DNA of 64,000 nucleotides from Ophiura sarsii (GCA_035610835.1 CM069457.1:39287319-39351318), one strand, 5' to 3'. Positions 20,443 through 31,323 are shown, numbered from the stretch's first letter. Numbers and translations are program-made. The notes: generated by a model from the letters alone, not told the origin.

Positions 20443-20855
20443 ATAGGAAGTATTACTGAAGAACCAGATGGAGATACGATTTTTTGACAGAACAGCGACG
20501 TCATGTACATTATGCGCGCGTGGCAATAAAGTTTGAACTTTGAACCCACTGTATTTACAACGTCTTCTCCTTTCCGGCGGCGCACGATCAATGAATTTCT
20601 TGATTATTGAAACCGTGCGGTCAAATGGGCAACAAAAACCTATGCCTTAAAATCGAAACTTGTATCGTATGACTTGTCATCGGCTGGTTTATTTTCAGAT
20701 TTCCCCCAAAGCGCAACAACATTTAAGCCTATCCTTTCATTGTTATTCTATGATCTAATATTTTTTAGACAACTTATCATCATAATTAGGCCTACTCCTT
20801 TTTAAGATAACATATTTAATAAAAATTTGGTAAATATAATTTTTTTGTAATACAG

Positions 20856-20987
20856 AAACCCAGTGTAATGACGACCAAATTCGATGTAAAATAGGCAACT
20901 GTATCTCCGATACCAAAGCGTGTGATGATGTAGTCGATTGTCTAGACTCTACAGACGAAGGCGGAATACAAAACTGTACTACAGAAG
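20856..20987 (+). CDS. Gene A exon: LDLa module 2 (canonical six-cysteine)
   Basis: Acceptor TTTTTTTGTAATACAG, donor GTAAAA, phase 1-1. It reads TQCNDDQIRCKIGNC then ISDTKACDDVVDCLDSTDE and GGIQNC. All six cysteines and the acidic calcium residues are present, apart from an unusual GGIQ spacer before the last. The only complete LDLa module of the five, directly after the protease-like part. Confidence 0.9.
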
Positions 20988-21039
20988 GTAAAAATAACTT
21001 TGTAATTCAATTCGTGTTGCGCCCTTCAATCTTCTTGGG

Positions 21040-21336
21040 ACGGTCGGTTTGTCATATCAGATTGTGTACAGAAAAATACAAAAGCTCACGCGCGGAGTGC
21101 CCATCTCTCTTTCCTTAGCGTTTGGGCCAGACTCCTCCATGTAATTTTGGTTGTAGGTGGTTCGCCACTCCTCCCGCACAGCGAGTCTGTTTTACTTCCC
21201 AGCATGAATTAATGACGTACTTATGTATACACCTGGGTAAAGAGAGGCAAGCGCGGCTCCTTGCCCAAGGACACAACACGCTGGCCGCAACAGGACTCGA
21301 ACCCACAACCTTTGTATTGTGGAGCTAAACCACGCG
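21040..21336 (-). repeat. tRNA-derived SINE (minus strand)
   Basis: On the minus strand a tRNA-like head has TGGTTTAGCTC (A-box region) and a perfect B box GGTTCGAGTCC (plus coordinates 21293-21303). A body with GTGTTGTGTCCTTGGGCAAG follows, a sequence style common in deuterostome SINEs. The small open frames here are by-products. Intronic in gene A. Confidence 0.7.
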
Positions 21337-21454
21337 TGCCCGTGTAGTGTCTAACAAATCTAAATAATCAAGTCATTGGCAATTTAGTCTCACTCTTTAG
21401 GTTCAGAAAAAAGAAATGGTACTAAATATCAACAAAGTCTAATTTGTCACAGTA

Positions 21455-21792
21455 TCGGCCGAGTGCACCAATGACGGGTAGCTGAAGAATAGCGATACCT
21501 CGCTAGCAGTGGCGTAGCTCAGGGGGGGGGGGGGCAGGGGGGGCAGTTGCCCCCCCTGACAGAACGTTTTTGTGCCCCCGCCCCTCTCTTTGGATATAGT
21601 GTTTATATGCGGGGTAACCATTTAAAAATGACCATTTTAGCTTGGTGTTTAAAAATAAATAAACCATTTTTGTTAAAAAACTGCTTAAAACCCTGAGGAT
21701 TGGCCAAAATTTGTTGACTATAGTGCTTTTTGACTGGGAAACTTTGTGTCCGTGCGAAATTTGTTGACCGTGCGAATTTTTTTGACTTCACC

Positions 21793-21827
<35 letters not shown>

Positions 21828-23098
21828 ACTTACGTGAAATTCACGAGGTGACTGACTTGGAAAATTTTTGGGGCAACCTTTTACGAAAATTTTAGAAATC
21901 TTGCCCCCCCTGAAAAAAAACCTAGCTACGCCACTGCTCGCTAGTAACTGAGGCGTAACCCCACATTTTAAGAGCGCCAATGCGGGGTAAGCTACTACGC
22001 TAGTAACTGGCGGGTAATTAACGCTAAATGTTATACCTGACCGGACCCAAGAGTAAGTTGGGGCATAACGTTTTATGTCACAAGTCAGTCGATTCTAGCA
22101 GTAGCGTATACTTGTTGTGAACATTGGAGGGGATGATTCGCTGATGCTGAAGAACCAATTGCGCTTAAATGCCCAGAAGGTGTCTATTTGAAGTGGAATG
22201 TGTCCCCTCATAACCTGAAAGATTTTATATTTTTGAAAATTCATTCATGCAATTTGGTGATTTTTAAAGTCAAAATTTAGATCAACTCCTTTTGCCCATT
22301 CAAACACTAATCGAACCGACTTTGGGTCATATTTTGACCAAAATGAACTAATTGTCCAAGGACCTTAAATAATGACTAAATAAATATACTTATTATTGTT
22401 TTTATTAATTAAAAACTGATAAAGCCAAGTTTCAACATTATTATGAGTGGAAGGGTAGAACTAGAAGAACGAAAAAAAGCATATCGTGCCGTGCGTGGTC
22501 TAGAGATCGAACCGGGGTTCCGCGGTTATCAAGCGAAGGACAAGGTGTCCACGCCACGGAAGTATTTGTGTTAAGAGATGTGTTATAATTATATATAATT
22601 GTTTCCATCGGGTGCTTGTGTTTGTCATTAAAATGGTGCTTTTTGGTGCAATATTTGTATGTGCCCCTCGCCCAAAATATGTTTGTAATGTCATGATAGT
22701 CCTTATTTTTGAAAAAGCGGTAAACAAACTTCGACATTTTTGGCCATAAAATGGCATCATTTTTTCCGGATCGCAGGCCGACTCCACGTGATTCTTGATT
22801 TACACTCACCTATGACCTAGCGAGTGACGACACGTTTTTAATATTACGGAGGACCATTCACGTCAGAATTTACAGTAAACTATAGGTTAACATTTGGCAT
22901 ATGCGCCCATTAATTGTGTAAGGGGACGATGCTGATTAATGTGGATATTTACCTCGCTAGTTGCTATTCTGGTGTTACTCGCCAGTTATGCTCTAAGAAT
23001 TACATCGTTAGTAAGTTATGCTACAGTTAGAGCATAACTACTAGGGAGGTAGCTTACCTCCCTATTATAAGTTACCCGTCATTGGTGCACTCGGCCGA
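21455..23098. repeat. TA-flanked long-TIR element, 1.6 kb, with nested hAT MITE
   Basis: The ends TCGGCCGAGTGCACCAATGA (continuing CGGGTA) and their inverse at 23098 are flanked by TA (21453-21454, 23099-23100). Subterminal sequence is rich in TAACT/AGTTA words such as CGCTAGTAACTG, partly mirrored at the right end. No transposase. A tRNA-like stretch at about 22490-22560 (minus-strand B box GGTTCGATCTC) may be another nested SINE remnant. The open frames at 22441-22809 were not recognised. Confidence 0.8.
21507..21936. repeat. hAT-type MITE with perfect 8-bp target duplication
   Basis: The ends CAGTGGCGTAGCT and AGCTACGCCACTG are bordered by CTCGCTAG on both sides (21499-21506, 21937-21944). 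An 8-bp duplication with CAGTG-type ends is the hAT signature. The interior has long C and G runs (21520-21560, 21787-21829) and no gene. It is nested in the element at 21455-23098, so it is younger. Confidence 0.9.
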
Positions 23099-23243
23099 TA
23101 TGTTTTATATGATTACTCAAAATGGTTATAATGAAACGTAATGGTACACCGGAATTCATGTTATCATCTATTGCGCTTTCATTTTGATTTATTTTCGTCG
23201 CCAAATAAAGATTTTACAAGCATATTTATCTCTTTTATTTCAG

Positions 23244-23597
23244 GATGTGGAGGGGTAATTTCCATAACCCTTGGAGCATTCTCTACCACAATCGCGTCCC
23301 TAGGCTTCCCAAATGACTACCAAAGCTTTCTACGCTGTCAATGGATGGTAAGAACAATGCCGGGTCATCGAATCAGACTCGCATTCGACAATTTTGATAC
23401 CGAAGAGCTCTACGATTACTTACATATAGGCATGGACACAGATGTAAACTCTATGTTGATGAGTTTTTCTGGTGATACTATACCCATTGATGTATTGTCC
23501 GTTGAAAACGTCATTGTTTTAACCTTTGAAGCGGATTATTCGTTGGAAAAGAGTGGTTTCTCACTACAGGCAGATGTTATCAGCGAATCAGAAATAG
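23244..23597 (+). CDS. Gene A exon: CUB domain 2
   Basis: Phase 1-1, acceptor CTTTTATTTCAG, donor GTAAAT. Motifs in order: GCGGVIS, ASLGFPNDYQSFLRCQWMV, the strand DTEELYDYLHIGMD, SFSGDTIP, and EADYSLEKSGFSLQADV. The Glu, Asp and later D-x-S positions of the CUB calcium site are kept. Only the first disulfide pair is present. Full length for a CUB. Confidence 0.9.
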
Positions 23598-24261
23598 GTA
23601 AATTTCATTTAAAGTATTTATCTCACGCGGTCAGCTTGATGTTGCACCTTAAACGTTAAACAAAAGGAGACATTTCGCCAGAAAATCAAGTGTAAGCATG
23701 TGTGCAGAAAGCGGTACCCAAGCAACGAAATCATGAATAATGTGTCGGCAAAGGGAGCAGAATATTCGGATGACACGATTCGGTGTGCGTTCGTGATAAT
23801 AATAATGTTTGCTTCTTGATCCTTCGGGCCTTCAGCTTGCAAGAATCAAGATCAGGCATAGTGCGTCACATGTCCCAAATATGATTAACGGACACCTTGA
23901 CATCAATCCCTAAAATGTCATGGAACGCATGAACAACCATCTCCCATATCCACGACAACAATTAACTATCCACCAACTACATGTAGCACCGGAAAACACT
24001 TTGGGCGCCATCTTTACAATTTAGATCAAATTGCTTTCTTATTAGTTCGTTGACGCAGTGCACGTTACTAACTCATGTTTACTGATTAAAGCCGGGCACA
24101 TACATCTGTTCTAATGTATCAAGCCATGCGCTTTTGCGTGTTTTGATAAATGTGATCAGCGCATCGTAACGAAGTAGGAGTGAGCCAGTTGATCTGGCAA
24201 CGGTAAACGTGCACTATGCAAATGAATATGTAAATGGGGTTAATTCCTTTTATTTTTACAG

Positions 24262-24375
24262 GGGCATTGACCACGTGTTCTAACGGTATGCAGATTGTTC
24301 CTGATCCCCAGCAAAGAAATATCCAATGTAATGGTGTGTCTGACTGTTATGATAATAGCGATGAAATTGAATGCG
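24262..24375 (+). CDS. Gene A exon: LDLa module 3 (four-cysteine type)
   Basis: Phase 1-1, acceptor TTTTACAG, donor GTAAGA. It reads TTCSNGMQIVPDPQQRNIQC then NGVSDCYDNSDEIEC. The third-cysteine position is Gln and no first cysteine precedes. The first calcium-cage Asp after the fourth cysteine is Asn here, so affinity may be altered. Same variant type as modules 1, 4 and 5. Confidence 0.85.
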
Positions 24376-24749
24376 GTAAGATGATTTTCTTATAAATCGT
24401 TTGTTGTTTTATATATATAGCCGAGTAAAAATGAAAACTGAAATATTTTCTAATACATAGATGAGAGAAAAATATTTAAACCCAGTGATTTTTTTTATAT
24501 AAAGAACGATAAATGCATTTGATGATTTGACTACATAGCCTACTTATGCGAAGTAAAAGATTTTTCCCATTCAACACTCAGTGAATATAAATAGATATCC
24601 CATCAACAGATGCACTTTGTTGTAAACATTGTTCCTACAAGTTTAAATATAATCATATTATGTTATGTTGTATTGCGTTGTAAGTAATAAAACAGCTTCT
24701 ATTTAAATTGGGGTTGATCCATATCTTTGGAGGCGTTGTATATAGTTAA

Positions 24750-25752
24750 CACTTTCCACGCCCGCGGGTTTTAGATTTACCATGTTTTTCTTACCAGATT
24801 TTTCAGAAACTTTGTATCTCAAGAATTACTGAGCCGATACCACACATAGATTAGAAGTTTAAATTGTGAGCCCTCTATCGCTCTTAAAAAGTTATTGGAA
24901 GTCTCCAACATATTGGATTGACACCAAGGTTATATAACCACTTGCCAACAACATAGCAACCGTAGTCACCAGCGGTTCACCTCTATGTTAATGATTTGCT
25001 CACGGAACGATTGATTCTGTAAGATTGTGTACATGTACATGCTATTGTAAACATCAGTCAATCGATATGACAATTGGACCCTTGCACGCGCTATTAAATC
25101 CTGCTGCTTAGCAGACTAAATATGCGCGCCAAATACAAATACATATGGAGTGCATAGGAATGTACATGCCCCTATAGTTTACCGTGAAACTGTCCATAAC
25201 TGTACATCAACCTACCTTTTAACGCCTAAGGTCAACTCAAAAGGTATACCTTGGTGTACATTTTTAACACATTGGTAGGCTGGTATATATCACAGATTTG
25301 ATATAAATGAAAAGCTTAAAGCACATTTTATCAGCTACCACAAACTTATTCTGTAATTAAAAATACTCTCTTTGAAAAATTAGGCCCGAAAGTACGAAGT
25401 TTCACTTATTTAGCATGTCATCGCTGTTCGCCTGCTCACTGTCTTTCATTGCAAATCTATGTGTATCCACAAATTACGCCAGTCGGTAGCCTGTATTCCA
25501 CTCTTCAAATAATTGTGTACTTTTATGGATGAAGTATACTTTATTTATTCATAAAATTGCCATACATTTTTTTTTGTAAGTTCCCTATAGCGTTACACTC
25601 ACAGTGCCAGATGTGGCCCTCACCAGTTATTATTACAAGGCATGTTTGTATTTATTTTAATGCATTTATCATGGTGTTACCAAATATGGTGATGTAATCC
25701 AAATTAAATAATGTTTGGTATTTTGGAACTGAGGCCTGCCGCGTGGAAAGTG
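24750..25752. repeat. TTAA MITE family CACTTTCCACGCGGC, copy expanded to 1 kb
   Basis: TTAA at 24746-24749 and 25753-25756 with family ends CACTTTCCACGC and GCCGCGTGGAAAGTG. The terminal parts match other copies; about 770 bp in the middle (roughly 24845-25620) do not and must be a later insertion. I see no gene in the insert. Confidence 0.75.
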
Positions 25753-25958
25753 TTAAGAGTCGTACATTAAGGACAGTGTAATAATATACGTGAGTCTACT
25801 TTGAAGTAACGTGTATCTTACGTAGAATCACTTGAGATTTGTCAGAATATACACATTTATGAAAATCGGAAAATTCAGATATATCGTAAAAAAGATTATT
25901 ATTACAATATTTTGATACATTCTCAGGTTAACTGAATAATATTATTCTTTTATCACAG

Positions 25959-26324
25959 AATGTGGAGAACTAGAACGCACCACACCTATGGGCGGCATCA
26001 TTCTGATCTATTCCACGAATTATGGCAATGGTGGATATCCAGAGGGCGCTGTCCCGTGTCAATGGATCGTCAACGCAGCAACACCAAGCAGACGACTCTT
26101 ATTGACATTTCTGGATTTCAAAACAGAAAGCGGTTATGATTTCGTGACCATTGCCACTGGTTTGGAAGAGGGCGCCACCGCGGTGTCATACTCAGGCTAT
26201 AATACACCACCTGGTATTGTGTCGTCGTCGTCACAGGTGGTGATCACGTTTCAAACGGATGATTCTGGGAGTGCGGAAGGATTTAATTTGTTGGTGGAGG
26301 ATATTGATTTAAGTTTGGCAGACG
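25959..26324 (+). CDS. Gene A exon: CUB domain 3
   Basis: Phase 1-1, acceptor TTCTTTTATCACAG, donor GTAAGT. Motifs: ECGELER, YSTNYGNGGYPEGAVPCQWIV, the strand KTESGYDFVTIATG, SYSGYNTPPGIVSSSSQ, and TDDSGSAEGFNLLVEDI. The Glu, Asp and D-x-S calcium-site positions are retained; only the first cysteine pair is present. The trailing DLSLAD is linker. Confidence 0.9.
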
Positions 26325-26435
26325 GTAAGTAAAAGAATCCACTGTTTTGTTTCCAACTTTGTTATTGATAATCGATATGATTTGCAAGATTGTAAGAAAA
26401 TGAATAGTCTTGTAACAGGGAGCAGAAATAAACTA

Positions 26436-26708
26436 TTCGTCGTTGGTATTACATAGTGTCGTATAGTGTGTACGTCACAAATGTCCCAATGTATTAGCCT
26501 TTTTGTACACCAAATCAATTTTTTGATTACCAATTATCTAATCCATTTTTGGCTTTGGGACTTTGTAAAAATAATTATGAAAACGAAACTTTAAAATGAT
26601 ACGTCGCTATGTAATATCACCGACGATACGCCACTATGTAATACCACCAACGATACGCCACTATGTAATACGGCCAGCGATACGTCACTTTGTATTACCA
26701 CCAACGAA
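26436..26708. repeat. Short MITE, TIR TTCGTCGTTGGTATTACATA
   Basis: Inverted ends TTCGTCGTTGGTATTACATA and inverse TGTATTACCACCAACGAA, with internal tandem copies of ATACGCCACTATGTAATACC near the right end. It is the compact relative of the element split by the foldback at 51.4-56.5 kb. Target duplication not clear. Confidence 0.7.
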
Positions 26709-27140
26709 TTTAGTGATCTTTGTCTGATTTTATTTTGTGAAATCTACTCGTGGTAGAATTGTCTATTTCAAGGCAAAATATCCGTATTCAGGTTTGAGCT
26801 CGCCATACTTTTCAAGTTCACTTACATTTCGTTATGGCGTAGTTTATCATTCCGGCTAAAGTCACCATCGTGACCTAAAGTGTCAAATACCTGGTAGGCC
26901 TAATGCAGTTCAGCAAAAGTGACAGCTGATACAATGTCAATTTTTGACCATGAAAACAGAGACATTATGGCGCCTTTTAACTTTACACTTAATGATTTAT
27001 ACCGATTGAGTTATGTCAGAAATGTGTATGACAACTGTAGTTGCACAAGGCCCAAAGGGAGTTCATTGATAAATACTCAGACATTTTGGAAATGTCGATT
27101 TTCTTAACAATTTATTTATTACATTTATTCAAATTATATA

Positions 27141-27280
27141 CACTGCAAAAACTCCGGTGTTAATTTAACACCATGGGTGTCACTATAGGACCGGACCACT
27201 TTACACCGGTCCTATAGTGACACCCATGGTGTTAAATTGACACCCATGGTGTTAAATTCAACACCGGAGTTTTTGCAGTG
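27141..27280. repeat. 140-bp hairpin MITE with TA target, TIR CACTGCAAAAACTCCGGTG
   Basis: An almost perfect palindrome: CACTGCAAAAACTCCGGTG at one end, inverse at the other, with TA at 27139-27140 and 27281-27282. Inside, TGACACCCATGGTGTTAAAT is repeated in tandem on the right arm. It lies 40 bp before the acceptor of the next exon. Confidence 0.85.
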
Positions 27281-27320
27281 TACAATTTTGAATTTATTTC
27301 TATTTATTTTTGTTTCACAG

Positions 27321-27422
27321 AAAAAAAGAAGTGTGGCAATAACCTAGAACTCTTAGCAGACGACGACATTTGTGACGGGATTCCTGACTGTTCGGATGGA
27401 ACTGATGAACCGGAAACATGTA
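27321..27422 (+). CDS. Gene A exon: LDLa module 4 (four-cysteine type)
   Basis: Phase 1-1, acceptor TTTTTGTTTCACAG, donor GTAAGG. It reads KKCGNNLELLADDDICDGIP then DCSDGTDEPETC. The calcium cage is intact; first and third cysteines are absent (third is Glu). Same variant as modules 1 and 5, so these look like products of tandem module duplication. Confidence 0.88.
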
Positions 27423-27900
27423 GTAAGGATATGTAATATCATATTGAAAATTATAAAGATATAAATATTTTCATTTTTTATTCTCATTGTTAATTATGCA
27501 TAGGTCTATATCCTTTCAATCTTATTCGAATATCTTCGTTTAACCGCTATTAACCCGAGAATCGCAACCTGCTGTTTTTCCACGGCTTTTATGGCATGAC
27601 TTAGTGTTTCTATTTTCAATATTAGTATTTCCCTGGATATGCTTGTTTTGAAATGACAGCTCTACGGGGAGGGCTTCATATTGAATCTACAACAAGAAAA
27701 CAAAGTTCTTCTACATTTTATGAAATAAACTAATCATGCAAGTAATTATATAACATTTTATCATGTTTTCCACAAATTAAAATATTTTTCAAAATAAATG
27801 TTAGAATATAGGAGCAATTCATTCTTGTTGCCATTTTATGATACATTTTTGACAGCTTAGATAAGATTTCTGTTACTCTCTTATATTTCTTCACGAATAG

Positions 27901-28230
27901 AATGCGGAGATGTCACATTGTACGTTGTCGCTGACGGTACACCGACCGACCTTACCTCAGCAAATTACCCTTCCAATTACCTAAATTCCGCCGAGTGCCA
28001 ATGGCTGATAGTCCTCCAGAACCCCAACAAGAAGCTCCTTCTACACTTCAGTGACTTCACACTAGAGGATAAAGTCGACGTACTTTATATCGGATCGTTG
28101 AACTTCACTGGTTCTAAGATTCCACCGGATATCATATCTCCTACTGGAGAATTACAGATTCAGTTTGCAACTGATTTTAGCATTAGCATGAGCGGGTATT
28201 CCTTGACGTTGAGCGCAGTTGATCCTACAG
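27901..28230 (+). CDS. Gene A exon: CUB domain 4
   Basis: Phase 1-1, acceptor TTATATTTCTTCACGAATAG, donor GTTGGT, which is weak after +2 but gives the correct phase. Motifs: KCGDVTLYV, SANYPSNYLNSAECQWLIV, the strand TLEDKVDVLYIGS, KIPPDIISPTGE, and ATDFSISMSGYSLTLSAVD. Calcium-site positions retained; first cysteine pair only. An in-frame read-through past 28230 is possible but looks non-coding. Confidence 0.85.
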
Positions 28231-28385
28231 GTTGGTTGGCCCTATGTGATATAAAAGTCCTTCATAATTGCAAATGCTTGCGGAATCTTGACGATAGCGC
28301 CCCTAAAATATCCAAGATCTTATCTTATTTGACAAATTCAAATTATATTGAAGTAAAGTTGGGGAAAGGTGTAGGCCTACATTAG

Positions 28386-29041
28386 CAGTCCAGGCAAATG
28401 ACCAAATCTGGAAATGTGCTTTATCTGGAAATCGATTGCCTGATCTGGAAATCAATGTTTTGCATATGATGGTCTGATTCAAAAACTACAAACTTGATTA
28501 TTACATAGAATTCAGCAATAATGTGTACTTTTTTAGTTTAAAAATGAATTATACATAGCTACAAATTATTAAAATAGCAAAAATAATTACCCAACGACAA
28601 TTTATCCACTAATTAATGCTTAATTAAATTAATTGATTAATCAATTAATTCCTTTATATTATTTTTAAAACGGCACGATCAATAATTAAACGCCACGGTG
28701 TTTATGTAGTGAATTATCTTTTAAAAATGATTTACCAAGAACGAGTTCATCCTTTTTTATAATAACCAGTCCCGGTGCAGAAAACTGCTAATTTCGTGAA
28801 CTACGGTATTTAAATTCGCTAAAATTGCTAGGGCTTAAATTCGCGAAAACAATTACTAAATAAAAGGCAGTATATTTATAATGATATGTGTGTATGGTTT
28901 CGAATCGCAAAAATGAAGTATCCACACAATTGAGCACTTTGGCAATTAACAAAAATAACTACCTGCAAAATTAATTTATCACTGCATTTCCAGATTTGGA
29001 AATATAACCCGATTTCCAGATTTGGTCATTTGCCTGGACTG
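28386..29041. repeat. Inverted-repeat element, TIR CAGTCCAGGCAAATGACC
   Basis: The ends CAGTCCAGGCAAATGACC and the inverse (about 29024-29041) continue as AAATCTGGAAAT. The interior is AT-rich with no gene. No convincing target duplication was seen, so the superfamily is unassigned. Confidence 0.7.
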
Positions 29042-29058
29042 ATTATGTCATGTATTTA

Positions 29059-29396
29059 GGACTGGAACACCCAGTATCGTTCGATACCGGTACAAAGCCA
29101 GTGTTCCAGTATCGTGAGATACTGGCTCGTCCGATACCGGCACATATAAAATGTTCCAGTGTCGGGCGATACTCAATTATGTACCAGTATCATTCAACAA
29201 TGGGACAACTCACAACTGGTAGCTACCAGTATCGCCCGATATAAAACGTTCCAGTATCGCTCGATACTGGAAAACAATTTGTTTTTTCCAGTATCGGACA
29301 ATACTGGAACAATAAACTTGTACTAGTATCGAGCGATACTGGCAAATTTCATGTGCCATCGTCATGTGTATGGGACCTAAAGTACCCTTTTCCCTA
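29059..29396. repeat. Array of short palindromes around CCAGTATCG/CGATACTGG
   Basis: About ten copies of half-sites CCAGTATCG and inverse CGATACTGG, often paired with 2-bp centres, spaced irregularly. The right border GGGACCTAAAGTAC matches the terminus of the element at 33301-33500, which holds the same palindromes. Confidence 0.7.
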
Positions 29397-29712
29397 AAGT
29401 TGTTTAACTAGATCAGAGTCGCGATGAAAATGGTTGCTCGAAGAAAGATATCATCGATGAAAAGAACGCCCAAAATGTTTTCACAAGATCAGGTCTTTAT
29501 TGAACAGCAAAATTTCAAGTTAAACCGCGTCATTAACATGAAAATTATATTGAAAGGAAATTCATATTTAAGTTATCATATTACAGTTATACAATTAAGA
29601 CCCACACCCAATGACATTCTCCCACCTCCACCCATCATTTTGCTCATCGACCATTCTCTTGACATCTCTTAACAATGTTAACACTTTTCCAATGCATTTT
29701 TATATTTAACAG

Positions 29713-29820
29713 TCGTAGAGACCTACAACTTTTGCGACAATGGACTTGAGGTGCTGGAAATGAATGACGTATGCAATGACGTCATCGACTGTAGCGATGG
29801 TAGCGACGAATCTAACTGTG
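29713..29820 (+). CDS. Gene A exon: LDLa module 5 (four-cysteine type), last confident exon
   Basis: Phase 1-1, acceptor TATATTTAACAG, donor GTGCGT. It reads NFCDNGLEVLEMNDVCNDVI then DCSDGSDESNC. Calcium residues retained, with Asn instead of Asp after the fourth cysteine. First and third cysteines absent. A donor follows, so at least one more exon must exist downstream. Confidence 0.85.
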
Positions 29821-29904
29821 GTGCGTGAAACGGCAAATATCGTACATTGTTGAAGATATTCATGAGGATTGTTGTATTAACATTGTAGATTGGTTTATTA
29901 TATC

Positions 29905-30435
29905 TAATCCAGATTTTAAAACATACCTTGCGGACGTTTCGAAAACAACCTGTTTTCTTTATCAACACTGATGCTAGAGTGACGATCCTGTGTTGATTGC
30001 ACTTTTTTCTGGTTGCTTGACAACAGTGTTGCTAGATGATTTTGCAACCAGAAGATCGTCGTATACGTGTCCTTTTTGGACACGCTCATAGTTCGTCGCG
30101 ACAATGGTTCAGTTAAGCTTCTTATCTACAGAAAGGCCACGCACACGGATCAGTATCTAAACTTCAAGTCCCATCACCCCCTCCATCAAAAGTTAGGCGT
30201 AGTCCGCACTCTACTTGACAGGAACAACAAAATCGTGACAGAAGACAAAGATAAAGTAGAGGAAGAGGCTAAAATTCGGCAAGCGCTAGAGGGTTGTGGA
30301 TACCCTACCTGGAGTATCAATAAAGTCAAAAAACAGATGAATGCGCCAAAGAAGACGAAAGAAAAGAAAAAGAAAGAGGATGGCAACAAATCCAAAGGCA
30401 TGGTCGTTCTAAACATGGATAAGAAGTTAACGTAA
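29905..30435 (+). mobile_element. Penelope-like element fragment
   Basis: The frame from about 30058 reads FLDTLIVRRDNGSVKLLIYR then KATHTDQYLNFKSHHPLHQK and GVVRTLLDR, the conserved thumb-side motif of Penelope-like reverse transcriptases (FLD ... YRK-THT-YLN-SHHP). It continues to GCGYPTWSINKVK, then a Lys-rich tail, and stops at 30435 without a GIY-YIG domain. Palm motifs are missing: a 5'- and 3'-truncated pseudogene. The upstream stretch 29921-29970 resembles the repeat region that accompanies these elements. Confidence 0.8.
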
Positions 30436-31197
30436 ATACCTTTTTATGACGTAACGGGTTAACTAACTAGATATTGCACATGAAACCTATTATAAATGAT
30501 ACATTACAGGCCTAACGGGCACAAGATGGGTAAAATGAATTCAAATTGAAAGCTTTAGTTACACATGGTGGTCGTCACTTTATTATGTCAGTAAACAAAA
30601 TAGTAACCTTGACAAGAAGTGAACCAAACATGTTTATGATGTTAAACTATCAAATTGCAAACTTATTTATTATAATATTATGCCAACTAAGATTATTCTT
30701 ATCACGTTTATCATGCCTTATTCATGTTATTGCATAGTGGGAACTAGAATATAGTCATCTGAACCAAGAGTCCCTGTGTGAAAACAGTAGCCCGTGATTA
30801 ATAATTTGGACTTGTTACGGGTGCCACCAAGATTACGGTTGTTCCGGATGAATTAATTTAAGTCTTTATCACATTAACCTCTCGGCAAATCACGACTGAA
30901 TACAACTCGTGAGCGACCGACCGCTCGATTTTTCAAGTAGCCGGGAGCGATTTGTGTTCCATACTTCACTTGAGCGAAAATCGAGCACTATCTGCGCCTG
31001 GCGAGTATGAGCACTTGGCGGAGTGGCGAAAGCGGTGCTCTGTAATCCAGAGTAAAATAAATGTATACCTCAGACTTCAGTTCCGATGACCCAAAAGTAA
31101 TATGTTGCTGCAACTAATGTATAGCAAGACCAAGGCAAATGCTGCCGTATTCAACTGGATAATTTATAAACAATGTTTATGACTTTTTATTACGGTT
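30436..31197. other. Intergenic, no recognised feature
   Basis: Short open frames (such as 30546-30737) have no domain signature or splice context. Nothing else could be supported. Confidence 0.5.
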
Positions 31198-31323
31198 AGT
31201 TCATACTCCCAGTCGTTGCGCATCGGCCAACGTCGACGGATATCGCCGCGCGAGTTGAAACAATGGATACTTTTATTAGCCGACATCGGCCAATGCGCAA
31301 CGACAAAGGTATGAATGAGCCTT
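31198..31323. repeat. Small inverted-repeat element, arms TCGTTGCGCATCGGCCAACG
   Basis: Left arm GTTCATACTCCCAGTCGTTG then CGCATCGGCCAACG; the right arm is the inverse (CGGCCAATGCGCAACGACAA). About 126 bp, non-coding. Confidence 0.65.

Larger units (their letters stand above)
3228..29820 (+). other. Gene A (model): SEA-stalk-CUB-LDLa-pseudoprotease-LDLa-(CUB-LDLa)3 mosaic
   Basis: A spliced gene assembled from sixteen exons whose acceptors, donors and reading phases all chain together. The N-terminal part resembles type II transmembrane serine proteases (matriptase and enteropeptidase groups): SEA, CUB and LDLa ahead of a two-chain trypsin-like domain with a linking cysteine. Unlike those families, where the protease is C-terminal, the frame continues into another LDLa and three CUB-LDLa pairs. 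The start (transmembrane segment and first SEA strands) is not seen and probably lies upstream of the LINE or outside the window. The true last exon is uncertain: 34125-34195 is a weak candidate. A cell-surface or secreted binding role is inferred. Alternative: two transcripts, or two genes, sharing exons. Confidence 0.75.

Noticed and set aside
22441..22809. Overlapping minus-strand frames of 122 and 95 codons
   Set aside because: They lie within a TA-flanked element and over a tRNA-like patch; no recognisable motif.
30067..30435. Considered as an exon of gene A
   Set aside because: The YRKATHTDQYLNFKSHHP motif is that of Penelope-like reverse transcriptase, so it is a transposon fragment.
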